A stretch of 64,000 bases of DNA. Source: Coniochaeta sp. PMI_546 (Eukaryota > Ascomycota > Sordariomycetes > Coniochaetales > Coniochaetaceae). Shown piece after piece: positions 22,656 to 33,696 of the stretch. Numbering within the stretch: position 1 is the first letter of the stretch; each line of letters opens with the position of its first letter. Location of the stretch: contig MU271145.1 in NCBI GenBank assembly GCA_021432605.1, positions 1,240,001 to 1,304,000 of the forward strand. The letters are read 5' to 3'. The translations under genes and the position numbers were made by a program. The notes below the pieces were generated by a model. That model searched no databases. It was not told where the DNA came from and was given only the letters and a program-made list of their open reading frames with translations.

Positions 22656-24737
22656 GTCTGGATACACCACCAAGGAATGAACTCCAGGTTGCTCAAACAC
22701 TTAGATGATAACGCGATATCAAGTTCAGTAGGAAGTTCTAGTTTCAAGCCACTTGTGTGATGTGAGGTCAAGTCTGGAATAGCATGACAACGGTAGTCCG
22801 GCCAGAATACATTCTCCGGTGCTCGGGTGGAGGCCGAGGCCACTCCACTCCGTGGTCTTTCTGGCCTAGCATGTTGACGGCCCGATCGGGTCTCCATGGA
22901 GCTCATCAAGAGAGTTGCCCGCTGTCATGACACATTCAAAATGAGGGTTGACCTCGGCCACCGATACCATAACGTGAGGGGCAGATCGCGGGGTGATTAC
23001 ATAAGAGAAGTCATCGTCTTTCATCTGGTATCACAGTAAAGTGTAGTAGGTACCTTACATAAAACTGGCATTACTACGGAGGGTATTGCCATCCAAGCCG
23101 CAACGTATAATTCATGTGTCGTTTCATTACCAACAGTAGTAGCCTAGTAGGTTCTCAGCATAATTGAAAGCGACCCCAAGGTCTCGAATCAGAGAGAATC
23201 CCGATGTCGGTTATGCGGCACAGGCAAGCCAGGTTACAGTAGTACCTTATGTATAGTGTACACGTGCAAGGAGACAGTGAGATCCTGCCGTCCAGGTTTG
23301 GGACCCGCTGCTCTGAAGTTTGATTTAAACTTTTCGGATCGACAGGATCGAGAGCCGCAAATTACACGGTCGATGTCAACCAAACCTGTCAAAGATCTTC
23401 AGCTGTCTGGGTGAGGCAAGTCTGAAAATATGGCCAAAGTCAAGTTCTATTCCGCTTCCCATACTAAACACGCTAATTCTAACAGAGATCACGGGAGTGG
23501 AGTATGTTCCAGTGAGGTGACGTTGGTGCGCTTGTGGGTTGGTACCTCGCGATCATAGGCGGTTGACTTTAGGATGCGGCTAAATCGCAGTCGCTCGTCC
23601 AGTTGCGATCCACCAATCCGCCACAAAAACATCCAACCATCATTCATCAACGACGCCGAGGAGATGGCTGATGATGGATGCCCCGTTCCTGTCCACACCG
23701 CCAAAGCTGATGGCCTAATCGGGTCCACTAATGGTCTATCATCTGATGGGACAGATAATAGTTGCGTATCAGACCGCTGGCAATAGAAGACGGAAGACAT
23801 TTTACTCCCTCGCTTCTTCGTACCGCTGGGCTCACCATCGCAAGGTGAATTCGCATGACGATATTTTGACGGCTTGAGTACGCATGTCATCATTCCACCA
23901 TGACATGCTGGTTGGTGACGAGACAGGACAGCGCGAGAGGTCGGCAATCGATATTGTCGAGGACGGCCTCGAGAAGAGGGGAGGTGGTCCTTCGCTGAGT
24001 CGCCAGTCTTTACCGGATTAATGACGCGCTATGCGAAGGCATGACGGGATTGGATGAGGCTGAAAGAGTTGGTGGGATCGGAGGAAGGTTCGGGGCCGCA
24101 CAGCCCCTCGCAAGTCGTAATTCGCTCGCCCTGTCTGCAGGCGCTCCCCGATCTTTTAGCTCACGGAGTTGGTACCACGAGCAGAATGCTTCCTCATGAC
24201 GTGCCCAGTGCCATAGGTAGTGACGGCTCAGCAAGGAGGAGAATGATGATGTATCGTAACGTTGTGAAAATCCGGGAGCTCAGGCATTACACCTCTTAAT
24301 GTGTGCTAAACTGCTCCTGTCTCTGTTCCGGGATTTTGAGGACGATAAAGACACAGGAGATATCGTACAATGCCCTTCTGGGTCAAACACCAACGAGGTA
24401 ACGCGCAGGCGGAACGATCCAGGGGACCTTGCCGCCCCCACAGATGCACGCTTACAAAGGGCTACCGGTACATCCATGGCACCAGAGCTCCTGCATGGTG
24501 TTGATTGACTACCAGTGAGCGGCCATGCGGGAAGCTCTGCGCCGCGTGGTGATTCGCTTGCCAGTAACCCGCCCAGTGTGCTTGTCCCATCTTCTTGATG
24601 GATAACTTGGTCGTGCATAATTCGATGTCTGGGGGGTTCGGCCAGCGGTGTCTCTCGTCTTGCAGGGGATTCACTGTACCTTGAGTGGTCATACCCTGTC
24701 CATCAGTGATCTTCGCTTGTTGGTGGTTTCCTTCTCG

Positions 24738-24747
<10 letters not shown>

Positions 24748-24768
<21 letters not shown>

Positions 24769-24770
24769 TG
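24748..24770. repeat. GT dinucleotide microsatellite
   Basis: An uninterrupted GT run of about 11 units lies in the long upstream region of the C2H2 factor. It is preceded by an imperfect TGTGCGAGTG. Confidence 0.9.
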
Positions 24771-26569
24771 CAGTTCAGGAATACATTCGCGTGCCTGCTT
24801 CTACACATTCAGCAAGGCAACTGCATCCCGTGCATGACATTCACGACCAGTAATATGTTGCGACGTGCCTCGTATCTCATTCTCAAGGAGAAGGAGCTTT
24901 CGCCCGTGCATCCTTTCCCTGTCAAATCTTTGGACCACACAATGGACTTCAAGGCCAAACAAAGCCTTGAAATCTGATCGGGTCGCTCGAGAGTTTTCCA
25001 GAAATTCTATTTCGTCAACCCAGTTGCCATCAGCCATCTGTCGCTTATATCCAGCCCTCCACCACAGTATTGGATTCTTATTACCGTAGCCTCTGCTCCA
25101 CGCCCCCCCCCAGATTCAAGACAGGACCCTAAGAACAATAAGACCCAGGCCGATGAGAGCACCCCGCTTCGTTGTGGGGTGTTTCCCCGTTATTTTGACA
25201 AGTGCGTGAGGAATTAGGAGCCGCACAACAGGGTAGCACGCCCAGTTGGGCAGCCATCCCATCAACTTCCCCCAAATTGATTGAGAGGGGGACCATCCGT
25301 CCCTCGAGAGCACCAAAGCCAAATGGATGTCTGACCTCTGGCCGGCTCGAACTCGGCCCTGGTCCTGTTTCTAACCTACTTCCCCCTCACCACCTTTTTC
25401 CCATTCTGTTCGGCAGTTTCTGGCTCATTCAACCCTGCGTACTTTTCCTTTCTCCTGGCGACACTCAGGCTGCCTCTTACCCTCTCCTATCAGCCATCGG
25501 TGCCTCTCCACCTGAACGCTACCGTTGGCGAGGATCAGGAACGTAGTCCAAAAGCCAACAACGGCATCCGATAGGTTGGGTGGACAGGTGGTCAGACAAG
25601 TCAGCTGCGGCGTCGAGGATCCCGCTTCCCGTCTCATTCAACGAGAGGAGGCTCAGCTCTTGGTTCCACCGTTGCACCACTCGCTCCGCCGTGTGACCCC
25701 ACTTTTGGCAACCACGCACCTTGCGCCGCCGCCTGCCACCTCCATCTTCTACTATCACAGTACATACCTACCCTACTACTCCAAAGACGAGGACCAGTAC
25801 GTGTAGAGGCCGTTATTGCTGGTGCTGTGCAAACACTACGGTTCATCTACTCCTGGTCTCACCAGTACGGGCTTACTAGTTATCCAACCTCGCGGCGAAC
25901 GCCAGTCGGATTCGTTGCCATGTGTCTCTCGAATCAGATCATAGCCTCTTCCTAGCTTCCCCCCGCTACAACCTTTGTCGAGAGGCTTGATGAGGCCTTT
26001 GTGACCCAATCTCGAGCTCGCTCCTCTAGCTTTCGTTGGCTCAACCTCAAAACTTAATCTCACCATCGCATTTCCACTTTCATCGCTTCCGCCGCTACTT
26101 TCAAACCCCTGGTTGATAGCCGCGTTGAATACCACGTTCTTCGCTCGTCCCACGCCTTGCGACACCCACGTCAGAATTGTTGTCGGTCAGCACCACCATT
26201 TGAAAAGCCCTAGAGCACTTGTGCCCAGGGATTTTCACCGCTGTACCTCGCTGACGGAACCCTGGCCCCAACAGGACACACCTCGTTTATGCCCTTGTTT
26301 AAGCTGTTCTGGGGTGCAGACACCTTTTGAACAAGGTTCTTGTGGGAGGGTCGCACTTGGTGGTGAATTCCCAAATTAAAGTCAAGCTCCCCGCCTCGTC
26401 CAAACCAGTCACGCGGTCTTGCCGGCTCCATCAACTGCAGAAGCTCGTCCAACCTTCTTCTGGATAATCTTGAGCAGCGGGAGCCGTCCGTCTGCCAAGT
26501 TACGCTTTTCCGTCTCTTCTCCCACGGCAACTCTTCCCAACACCTTGGCCAAGTATCTGCGGCTCCTCC

Positions 26570-26713
26570 ATGAGCGTCCCACTTCCGCCGCTACCTGCAA
26601 CCTTGTCCCCACGTCCAGTGTGCTGCCTCTCCCAGGTAAGCAGGGAGCCAGGCGTTTCTTATTCTTCGTTCAGAGAGCGTGGCCCTGCAAGAGGGAAACG
26701 AAAGGACGATTAG
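26570..26713 (+). promoter_or_regulatory. Upstream open reading frame in the leader of the C2H2 factor
   Basis: An ATG at 26570 opens a 47-codon frame ending in TAG at 26711-26713, 170 bases before the main start. It spans a strong donor (CAG then GTAAGC at 26636), so splicing of a leader intron would change or remove it. It is a real reading frame; use in translation is inferred. Confidence 0.35.
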
Positions 26714-26822
26714 GCAGCAAACTATTTTGGAACTATCTGTTGCTCAACCTCGCAACCACGCGCGCGAAGCGAGACAGCTAGAGTCACTGTCATCAAGCTG
26801 TCTTACTACTTGTCTGCTTTCG

Positions 26823-26834
26823 ATGGCGACCTAA
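26823..26834 (+). promoter_or_regulatory. Minimal upstream open reading frame of the C2H2 factor
   Basis: ATG GCG ACC TAA forms a three-codon frame that ends 48 bases before the main ATG at 26883. If it lies in the transcript, scanning ribosomes meet it first and may be slowed. Confidence 0.35.
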
Positions 26835-26882
26835 AACCCGACAAAATTCCGTGAGTCAGAACACCAAGCAGATCGCGAAGCT

Positions 26883-28600
26883 ATGGGTTCCACGGCGGCG
26901 ACGAGTCCTGCTCACCTTCCCTCTAGCGAATTCTACGATCCTGATGAGGTCGTCCCAAGAGGGAGCCCTATTATGGCCGCAAGACAGGTGGTTCTACGAC
27001 CATCAGTGACCCCCCCACCTTCAATATCTCTACCACCAAGAGTCATTTCCCTTCTTGGCTCCCGTCACAGAAAGTCTAACGGTCGGCCATTGGTAAGGCC
27101 TAACGGGGGAGATCGAATGTTATTGGAGGTGCTTGACGGCGGCAGGAATCCAGATATTCCTGCTATAGGGGCGGAGGAGGCGCTACCGTCCGACGATAGC
27201 GACGACGAAGAGAGCGTAGAGATGGAAGACTCATATTCTTCGACGGGCAGCTTCTCCGAACGACAGGAACCCCAAAGCGCCGGGTGTGACGGAGGCCGGC
27301 AACCAGGGGCCGGAGAGGAGAAGACTAGGGTGCCCGGCAAGGCTACTGCCTCGCCAAACCCGGGTAGCGTGGACGTCTTCGACTTGAAATCCCTTGCGGC
27401 AGGGGCTCTTCAAGCATTCACCGAGACGACAACGACCAATACAGAGTCCATCAACGCCGGACTGACACCACCGGTCACCGAAAATGATGTCGTGATGCAT
27501 GAGGTGCGCCAACCTGGGCAGATTCCTGCGCCTATTGCTATTCGTAACGATGTGCCGCATCCTGAGGACCGCCCAGTTGTCGCTGCCGGGCCGGCGGGTT
27601 CGTACATGTCGCCATACAGCGAGAGCAGTTTATGCTCGCCACGTGACCCAAGCCATTCTCTGCTGCCGAAGATGGATATGCGGTCGCCTATAATGATTCC
27701 TAACGGCAAAGGAGAGCTTCCGCCGATTCAGCTGAAGTCTCCTAGGTCAGATACTAACGGTCAAACACCTTTGCCTTCAATCAATGAACAGCTGGGTGAC
27801 CTGAGGCAGCTTCGCGAGAACGCGATGCACAGAGACGGAAACATCTTACATACTCCTTTTCAGCACTCGCCCCCGGCCACTTTCCCGCGGATTGCGATGT
27901 CTATTCCCCACGGATCCCCTCCGGTTTCACCAGTTGAGACGTTTCACAGAGATCTACCTTCGCCAAGACATATACCGGGACAACAACCACTGGCGCCTGC
28001 ACCTCCATCCTCCAGTTCATCCTACAGCTCATACTTTCAGCACAATGGTCCACCACGAGGGATTGAGTTTCCACATAACAGCAACCAGGCGCAGAATGCT
28101 GATCCGGGATCGGTGTCGGCAGGATCGATAGCAGATCGCATGAGCATCGATGGCCTCACGAGTACCGGTGTCTACATCTGTACCTGGACAAATTGCAATG
28201 CGGCACCATTCCAAACACAGTACCTCCTAAACTCTCACGCAAACGTGCACTCATCGGCGAGGCCCCATTTTTGCCCCGTCAAAGGCTGCCCTCGGAGCGA
28301 GGGCGGCAAGGGATTCAAACGGAAAAATGAAATGATCAGACACGGCCTTGTCCACGCCTCGCCCGGGTATGTCTGCCCATTTTGCCCTGACAAAGAACAC
28401 AAATACCCCCGGCCAGACAACCTACAGCGGTATGTAGAGCACTATTCCAACTTTCGTGCACACTGACTTACGACTCTGGCAGACATGTTCGGGTACATCA
28501 TGTCGACAAAGACAAGGATGATCCACTGCTTCGAGACGTCTTGGCCCAACGACCAGATGGACCGAGCCGTGGACGGAGACGAAGAGGCGCGCTCGTTTGA
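26883..28600 (+). CDS. C2H2 zinc-finger transcription factor
   Basis: The model joins 26883-28429 and 28483-28600 (554 residues). The first 425 residues are disordered and Ser/Pro-rich, with an acidic patch (DDSDDEE) near residue 105. Three C2H2 fingers lie at about 430-525: CTWTNC followed by a paired His; CPVKGC with EGGKGFKRKNEMIRHGLVH; and CPFCPDKEHKYPRPDNLQ completed by RHVRVHH. The last two histidines exist only after splicing of the 53-base intron (donor GTATGT, acceptor GGCAG). Unspliced reading ends within a few residues. The tail is very basic (SRGRRRRG). Several upstream reading frames suggest translational control. Target genes and the orthologue name are not recognisable, so no symbol is given. 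Confidence 0.88.
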
Positions 28601-29624
28601 CTGTGTCTCTGTCGGATGAGACTCGTCGCCTCGAGTCATGTCCTCGTCTTCGCATGTAGACCCTTGACGCGCCGCCCATTCCCGGGCTGCGTCGTGCGTA
28701 CCCTCGTGGGCAACCGCTTATCTCTTCTTCCTCGGCGACATTCGTCAAAGTTCGTTTTCAGCTTGCTGATATTGTACATATGCATGGTGCTTTTTAGCGT
28801 GGCACAGCATCGGCAGCGAGGGTGAGAACCCTCGACGGGCCAGTTTTGGAGTCCGGTCATCTACGGTTTGATTTTAGTGGGATTTCGGGCGACCGCCAGC
28901 GTCCACACGACGGCCAAGGCTTCCTTTATTCTTTCTTGGCTTATTACTGTTTACTGGCGCAAAAAGGTCATGAGTTTAAGGCGCCATGGGCGTCTGGCAC
29001 ATATACCACCCTGCAGAGGAAGCGGGACGACGGGCCGCCACATGAAGCTGCCTACAGAGAATCGAGAATTCTATTGCGTTACTGTTCACTGATGGCCGGG
29101 ATAGTGCTGGAATATGTCGGCTTGTTTGATTGTCTCCAGACCACAGACAGGCACGCTTATTTCAAGAGTGCTGCTGCTGGCCAGATTGATCTTGTTCTGA
29201 GGAGGGTATAGATGATTTCGAGACAGTGTCAGCCTTTAGAACCAACCTTATCAGTCCGTACTGAATCCATCCCGTCCTTTGAACCTCGCGTGCTCCATTT
29301 TGACTTACTTCCAAGCCATTGGAAGAAACACCAAGGTGGGTGGGTTTCGTGGTGATGCCGGCTTGCTTACACGCACCTCAACTGTGAATATCGTGCAAAA
29401 ACATCTTCTCAACCTGAAACTCAACATCCAAGTCTGTTAATTATCTAACAGGCAAGCTGTTAGTTAGTTGGGTATCTGTGTATACATATACAACGCAAGA
29501 AGAACGTCCCACACGAAGCGGAACTCTACCAGCCCTTCGGGCCAACACAAGAAAGACATGTTATCACGTACAAAGTCACAAATGCCGCCCACACCGCCAC
29601 ATCTCAGATCACCCCCAAACGTCG
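28601..29624. other. Convergent intergenic region
   Basis: This 1 kb lies between the stops of the C2H2 factor and the methyltransferase gene and should contain both 3' untranslated regions. A plus-strand open frame at 28822-29211 lacks any family motif. A pyrimidine-rich tail lies near 28700-28760. Confidence 0.55.
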
Positions 29625-31052
29625 TCACGTATCGCTCTGCGAAGCAGAAGACGGACCGTCACGGGTCCCAATGGTGCTCTCGTCCTCGCTGAACTCCCTC
29701 ATCTGGCCGTTCTCCGTGAGGCTTTGCGCCGTCCACTGGCCCGGCACCTCGGGCTTCCTCCCGACGAGCACCCTCAGCTTAACCACGAAGCCCTTGGCCC
29801 GCTTCGGGTCCTCGGCCATCTTCTTCAGCTCGTGCGAGACCTCGTCGCACAAGCCCCTGACATAGTCCGCCTCCCAGCCCATGTACTTTGTCAGCAGCCG
29901 CAGACACGTCGCTTCCACTCCAGTGACGACGGCGAACAGCCAGTCCTCGCCAAACTTCTGGTTTTCCTGGCGGCCGAGGGGGATGTCGTGCTGCATCTCC
30001 TGGATATCCACGAAGCCGGCATCTATCAGGTATTGGCGGTCCATGTGCGCGACGCCCTTGGGGCGGCCGTCCATCTCCGACGCCTGCCGCAGTGCGCTCG
30101 TGATCAGCGATATCGCCGATCCCTCCGGGAACCAAGACACAAAGTTCTTGTAACCCCTGTGATCGTCAAAGTCGAGCACCTCGATGTAACCCCCGGGCTT
30201 TATGCACGTGAAGGCCTGCTGGTAGATGAAACTCCAGTCCCTGAACGCCCCGGCCATGTTGCGGATGTGCACGAGGTCGACCGCGTTCGCCGGCCGGATC
30301 CATTCCTCTTCCGCGTCCTCGATGTGGAACTCGACGTTGAAGGGGACCTGGTCCGTGGGCTGGATGGCAGCTATGTCGGTCCCGAAGACCTCGCAGTCGG
30401 GATACTTCTCCGCGATGCCGATTGCCCATTCGCCTATGCCGGTGCCGATGTCGAGGATATATCGAGGGTTGTGGAGGGGCACGGTTGTCAGTTCGAGGTC
30501 GAAGAGCTTGAGGTAGACTTGGTGGATGACATATTGGCGTGTCTGCTCTGTCACGTCGTTGGGCATGCTGTAATCACCGCAGTAGCGGCGCCCGTGCTCG
30601 ATCACATAGTCGAGGTCGTCTGCGTATAGAGTGCGGGATGAGTCACTTCTATCATGTCAGCTTTCGTCGCTCCGTCCGTCTAGGGTAAGCGCATCTTACA
30701 TGGTAGCAGAGTCTAGCATGGTGTCGAAGGGATGTTCGACCTGGAACGCGGCTTGTATCCTCGGATACGTGCTGAATGCGTAGAGCGACGTGGCCCTATC
30801 CTCCTCGCCGTGGGCGTTCGGGTCGACCTGGAGCCCCGAGGCGCTCGAGCCCGGGTCGAAGACGCTGGCCGGTACGTCACCCTCGACCGAGGTGTCGTCG
30901 GCTTCGAGAAACTCCTCCTCGACAGCTGCGGGATGGTTTCCGTTGGCACTGCTCGTGCTCGTGCTCGTGCCGTTTTGTATGGGGAGCGGCGCATGCGACT
31001 GTGGATCCTCAAAGCTGAGGTCCAGCGCGTCGGTGACCTTGCCGTTTTGCAT
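29625..31052 (-). CDS. LaeA-type SAM-dependent methyltransferase
   Basis: This class I methyltransferase is of the expanded LaeA/Umta family of filamentous fungi. Some members regulate secondary metabolism and development; most are uncharacterised. The model is complement(29625-30648, 30700-31052), 458 residues. The first 100 residues are disordered, with an STSTSS run encoded by GCTCGT-like repeats. The junction gives RTLYADDLDYVIEHGRRYCG, a family hallmark. The SAM-binding motif ILDIGTGIGEWAIGIAEKYP starts at residue 182. Further family blocks are FGTDIAAIQP, VDLVHIRNMAGAF and KPGGYIEVLDFDD. The C-terminal tail is Ser-rich. There are no biosynthetic core genes next to it, so a local cluster role is not supported. 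It is not necessarily LaeA itself. Confidence 0.9.
30951..30970. repeat. GCTCGT short tandem repeat inside a coding exon
   Basis: Three or so units of GCTCGT on the plus strand encode the alternating Ser/Thr run in the disordered N-terminus of the methyltransferase. Confidence 0.75.
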
Positions 31053-33015
31053 TTATTCCTACTTTGACTGGAGCCCACTATCACGAATTTGAACGGGGCG
31101 TCGTCTCCTCTTCCCCATTAGAACTGTCTGGAGCCGCGATTGAAAGGGTTCAAGATTGGCTATGCATGGGGTGAGATGCTCGAGCTGTTTAGTGATGCTT
31201 CAGGTACTGTAGTGCAAGGTTTATGCCGTGCTGCGGCGGACTTAAGTAAGAAATGTCGATGCAAGTGCCAGGGGTTGGAGTTGGTAGCGGAAGTCCTTGA
31301 TTAAGCTCTGCGTAAGCTGATGCGGTTTGGTAGCAGCTCTTCCCAATCCGACAACAGCTACACGTAGGTAGAGCTGGCAGTTGGGGATCCAGTGCCACTA
31401 GGAAGAAGAGCGGGATAGGACGAGTGTGAGCAGAGGGAGAAGAAGAGAGGAGGGGGGGCCAAGACCGAGAGGAGGTGGCGCCGTCGGAGGAGGAATTGTG
31501 ACCGTTTAATAATGGACAACTCGGGTCGCTCCTGCCGTCGGTCTTAGCTGCAGACCCCGGGAAAGAGAGCACAAGGCAAGCCCGGTACAGGTAGCTTCCC
31601 AAAAATTTAACGAGCTATTCCGCTTTGGTGTATGGCAGTCCCGGTAGAGAAAAGATATGGTCACTTTTCCCATGTCACAAATCATTTGCAACATCGGCAT
31701 TGTCGTTGACTCGCAACATCGACAATGCAACTGCAGCGGCATGTCAAAGGGAAAGAAGACCCACTGGAGCATGCACAAGGCCGTGCTTATTTCAGGGGAC
31801 GGACGGGCGTACTTCCCTTCTTCGGTCCGCTACCCGCAGTCACAAATCCTACTCGGCGGTAGACACCGTGGAGATTCCGGACATAAAAACGGGCAGGGCA
31901 TCTGCGCAGCTTCGTGGATCGGACCTTGTTGGTTCTTACGGGCACGCATCCAGCTGCTGGCCTACTGCAGAGCCGACTGCGGCTGGCAAGTGTTTACCTC
32001 ACCGGTATGCTACAGCAGTTGAGGCTACCTGGGATCTCAGACACTGTAAGCAATCTGCAGTCGCTTGGAAACTCCATGCTATATTGCACGTCGTACGATA
32101 GTTAAAACATGGCATCAGTATCGACCCCTAAAGCTAGCGTATGTCTAAGACAACCTCGGAGTACCAGAAAAGACAGTATCATAGAAAGCGGGATTCTCGG
32201 CGGTCGTGACGCGTAACGAACTCCAAATTGGACGAATGTATCCCAATCAGATCGCACGAGATATCCTACCACAGATATGTTTCGCCGAAGGCATCGAAGC
32301 AGCATGAAGCCGAAGTCTCGAGATGCCATCTTGTTCGACAGTCCGTCGTGGGTCGCCAAATCATGAGACGAGACGGCCGTAACCTTAATGAACGGTAGCT
32401 GCCGCGTGTTCCATCGCAGGTCGAGAACTCCCGTCGATATGGAGATGCCGCTGTCAAAAAGAAAATTACTCCCAGACCCGGGGCAGTGGGCGGCATTTTT
32501 ATTGACTGCAACGTTGCGAAGTCGGTAGCCAACAAGAAGCAGGCACCCCTTTAAAACTACTGGAAACATCAGCCTATAAAAACCATGCAAGGCGCCCAAA
32601 CCCAGCTCGCTGGTCGTGCAGACTCGTTCATGCGGTTTGTTGGCGCCAGTGCCTCATTATGCTGCAGCTCAACGGTAGTCAGAGGTCTAGATTGCCAGAG
32701 ACACAGCTGAACGGAAATCACTGAACCTTGCACAACCACAACTAGATCTTCTCGGCGCGACGGGACACAGTTGTCTCGAGACCAGACTTCCTTTCGTTTG
32801 CTCACGAAGCCTGACGGACATGTAAATCCTGCGGCACTTGCTTGAGGCCGTAAGGACGAATTCTGACTTGTGAAGTTATATTTCTCCGTAGTGAGTGGGG
32901 GGGTGCCGTGCCGCCGCAATCCATTTCCGTGTCCATCTATCAATGCTGCAGTCGCCCTACTCCACCTACCTGACTAAAGTATTTTGTGGTCGAGTTGCAA
33001 AAAGTACAAAAAAAA
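31053..33015. promoter_or_regulatory. Upstream region of the methyltransferase gene, to the 5S gene
   Basis: This 2 kb holds the methyltransferase promoter and the 3' flank of the 5S gene. An inverted repeat (GCATTGTCG at 31697-31705, CGACAATGC at 31720-31728) lies about 650 bases before the start. Open frames at 31625-32101 and 32102-32599 carry no recognisable motif and are not accepted as genes. Confidence 0.5.
33009..33015 (-). terminator. Pol III terminator of the 5S rRNA gene
   Basis: Directly after the 3' end of the 5S gene, read on the minus strand, is a run of T residues, followed by GTAC and a second T run. This is the usual RNA polymerase III stop. Confidence 0.85.
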
Positions 33016-33133
33016 TGTACAACATCAGGGATTCCCCGGTGGTCACCCACCCGAGTACTAGTCTGACGGTTACTGGCTTATCGATGGGAGAGCGGACGGG
33101 ATCCCGAGTTTTCCAGTACCTATGGTCGTACAT
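33016..33133 (-). rRNA. 5S ribosomal RNA, solitary dispersed copy
   Basis: The minus strand reads as a complete 118-base 5S rRNA. The ends pair perfectly as helix I (ATGTACGAC with GTTGTACAT, one G-T pair). Family landmarks are present in order: ACGACCATAGG near the 5' end, ATCCCGTCCGCTCTCCC, GATAAGCCAGTAACC, and TACTCGGGTGGGTGACCACC followed by GGGAATCCC. A TATAAG lies exactly at -29, the position required in Neurospora 5S genes, and a T run follows the 3' end. Filamentous ascomycetes often carry single 5S genes scattered through the genome, and this is one such copy between two protein genes. No degeneracy is visible, so it is probably transcribed. Confidence 0.94.
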
Positions 33134-33696
33134 GTCAGATCGTGAGCATAAAGTTTCTTATACACCATCCAATTCGCGGACCGGATTAAGATGTCGGTAC
33201 AATCCTTGAAATCCAAGATGGGGGCAGGGGAGATGTTCCAGGTAGATCTACACTAGGTCGCAGGACATAGGCCAAATGCTCGGATACTAGTTTAGGATTA
33301 ACACATTTAAGTTGGAAGCAAGCAACACAATTTGCAAGGTAAGCAAACGGTGATTCTCTTCCGTGTGCAGGAGACAAGATGTCTTGAGAGGATGGAACAG
33401 GTCAATGGGATATAATTGATTAACGCTCACACAAAACGACTGATGGCGTTAGATACGAATGGTGCAAGCGCAAACAAGAACGACCTCAACCGGTTAACGC
33501 CAGCCCTGTACCATCCAGCCTCTAATTGTTATCGACGCTGACAACTGTCTAGCCCGGAGATGGCGGGCACATTTATCCCTTTTCCGTAGCCAAAAGCGTA
33601 GGAGAGAAGATGTGATTAGACACCATTACAGCTGGATCGGGACCACGCCGCTGGTGCCTTGCCGCAAGATCAAATCAGCCGACTTTTCTCGTCCTC
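33134..33696. other. Region between the 5S gene and the sugar dehydratase
   Basis: This 560-base stretch holds the upstream region of the 5S gene, including its TATA box, and the 3' flank of the UDP-glucose 4,6-dehydratase. Nothing else is recognised. Confidence 0.55.
33157..33162 (-). promoter_or_regulatory. TATA box of the 5S rRNA gene
   Basis: TATAAG on the minus strand occupies -29 to -24 relative to the first base of the 5S RNA. Neurospora 5S genes need a TATA element at this position. Confidence 0.8.

Larger units (their letters stand above)
22656..26882. promoter_or_regulatory. Long divergent upstream region of the dehydrogenase and the C2H2 factor
   Basis: This 4.2 kb lies between two divergent genes. 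The left end should hold the dehydrogenase promoter, including GTGTACACGTG at 23256-23266. The right 1.3 kb is pyrimidine-rich and looks like a long transcribed leader of the zinc-finger gene, with upstream ATGs and a GTAAGC donor at 26636. A GT microsatellite is at 24748-24770. I found no supported gene, tRNA or mobile element. Confidence 0.5.

Noticed and set aside
28822-29211. Open frame of about 130 codons after the C2H2 factor
   Set aside because: It lacks motifs and lies where the 3' untranslated region is expected.
29478-30629. Plus-strand open frame of 383 codons opposite the methyltransferase
   Set aside because: It mirrors the GC-rich methyltransferase exon, is full of His/Val/Leu repeats, and has no domain.
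32102-32599. Minus-strand open frame of 165 codons between the methyltransferase and the 5S gene
   Set aside because: No motif or splice context, and overlapping frames are similarly open.
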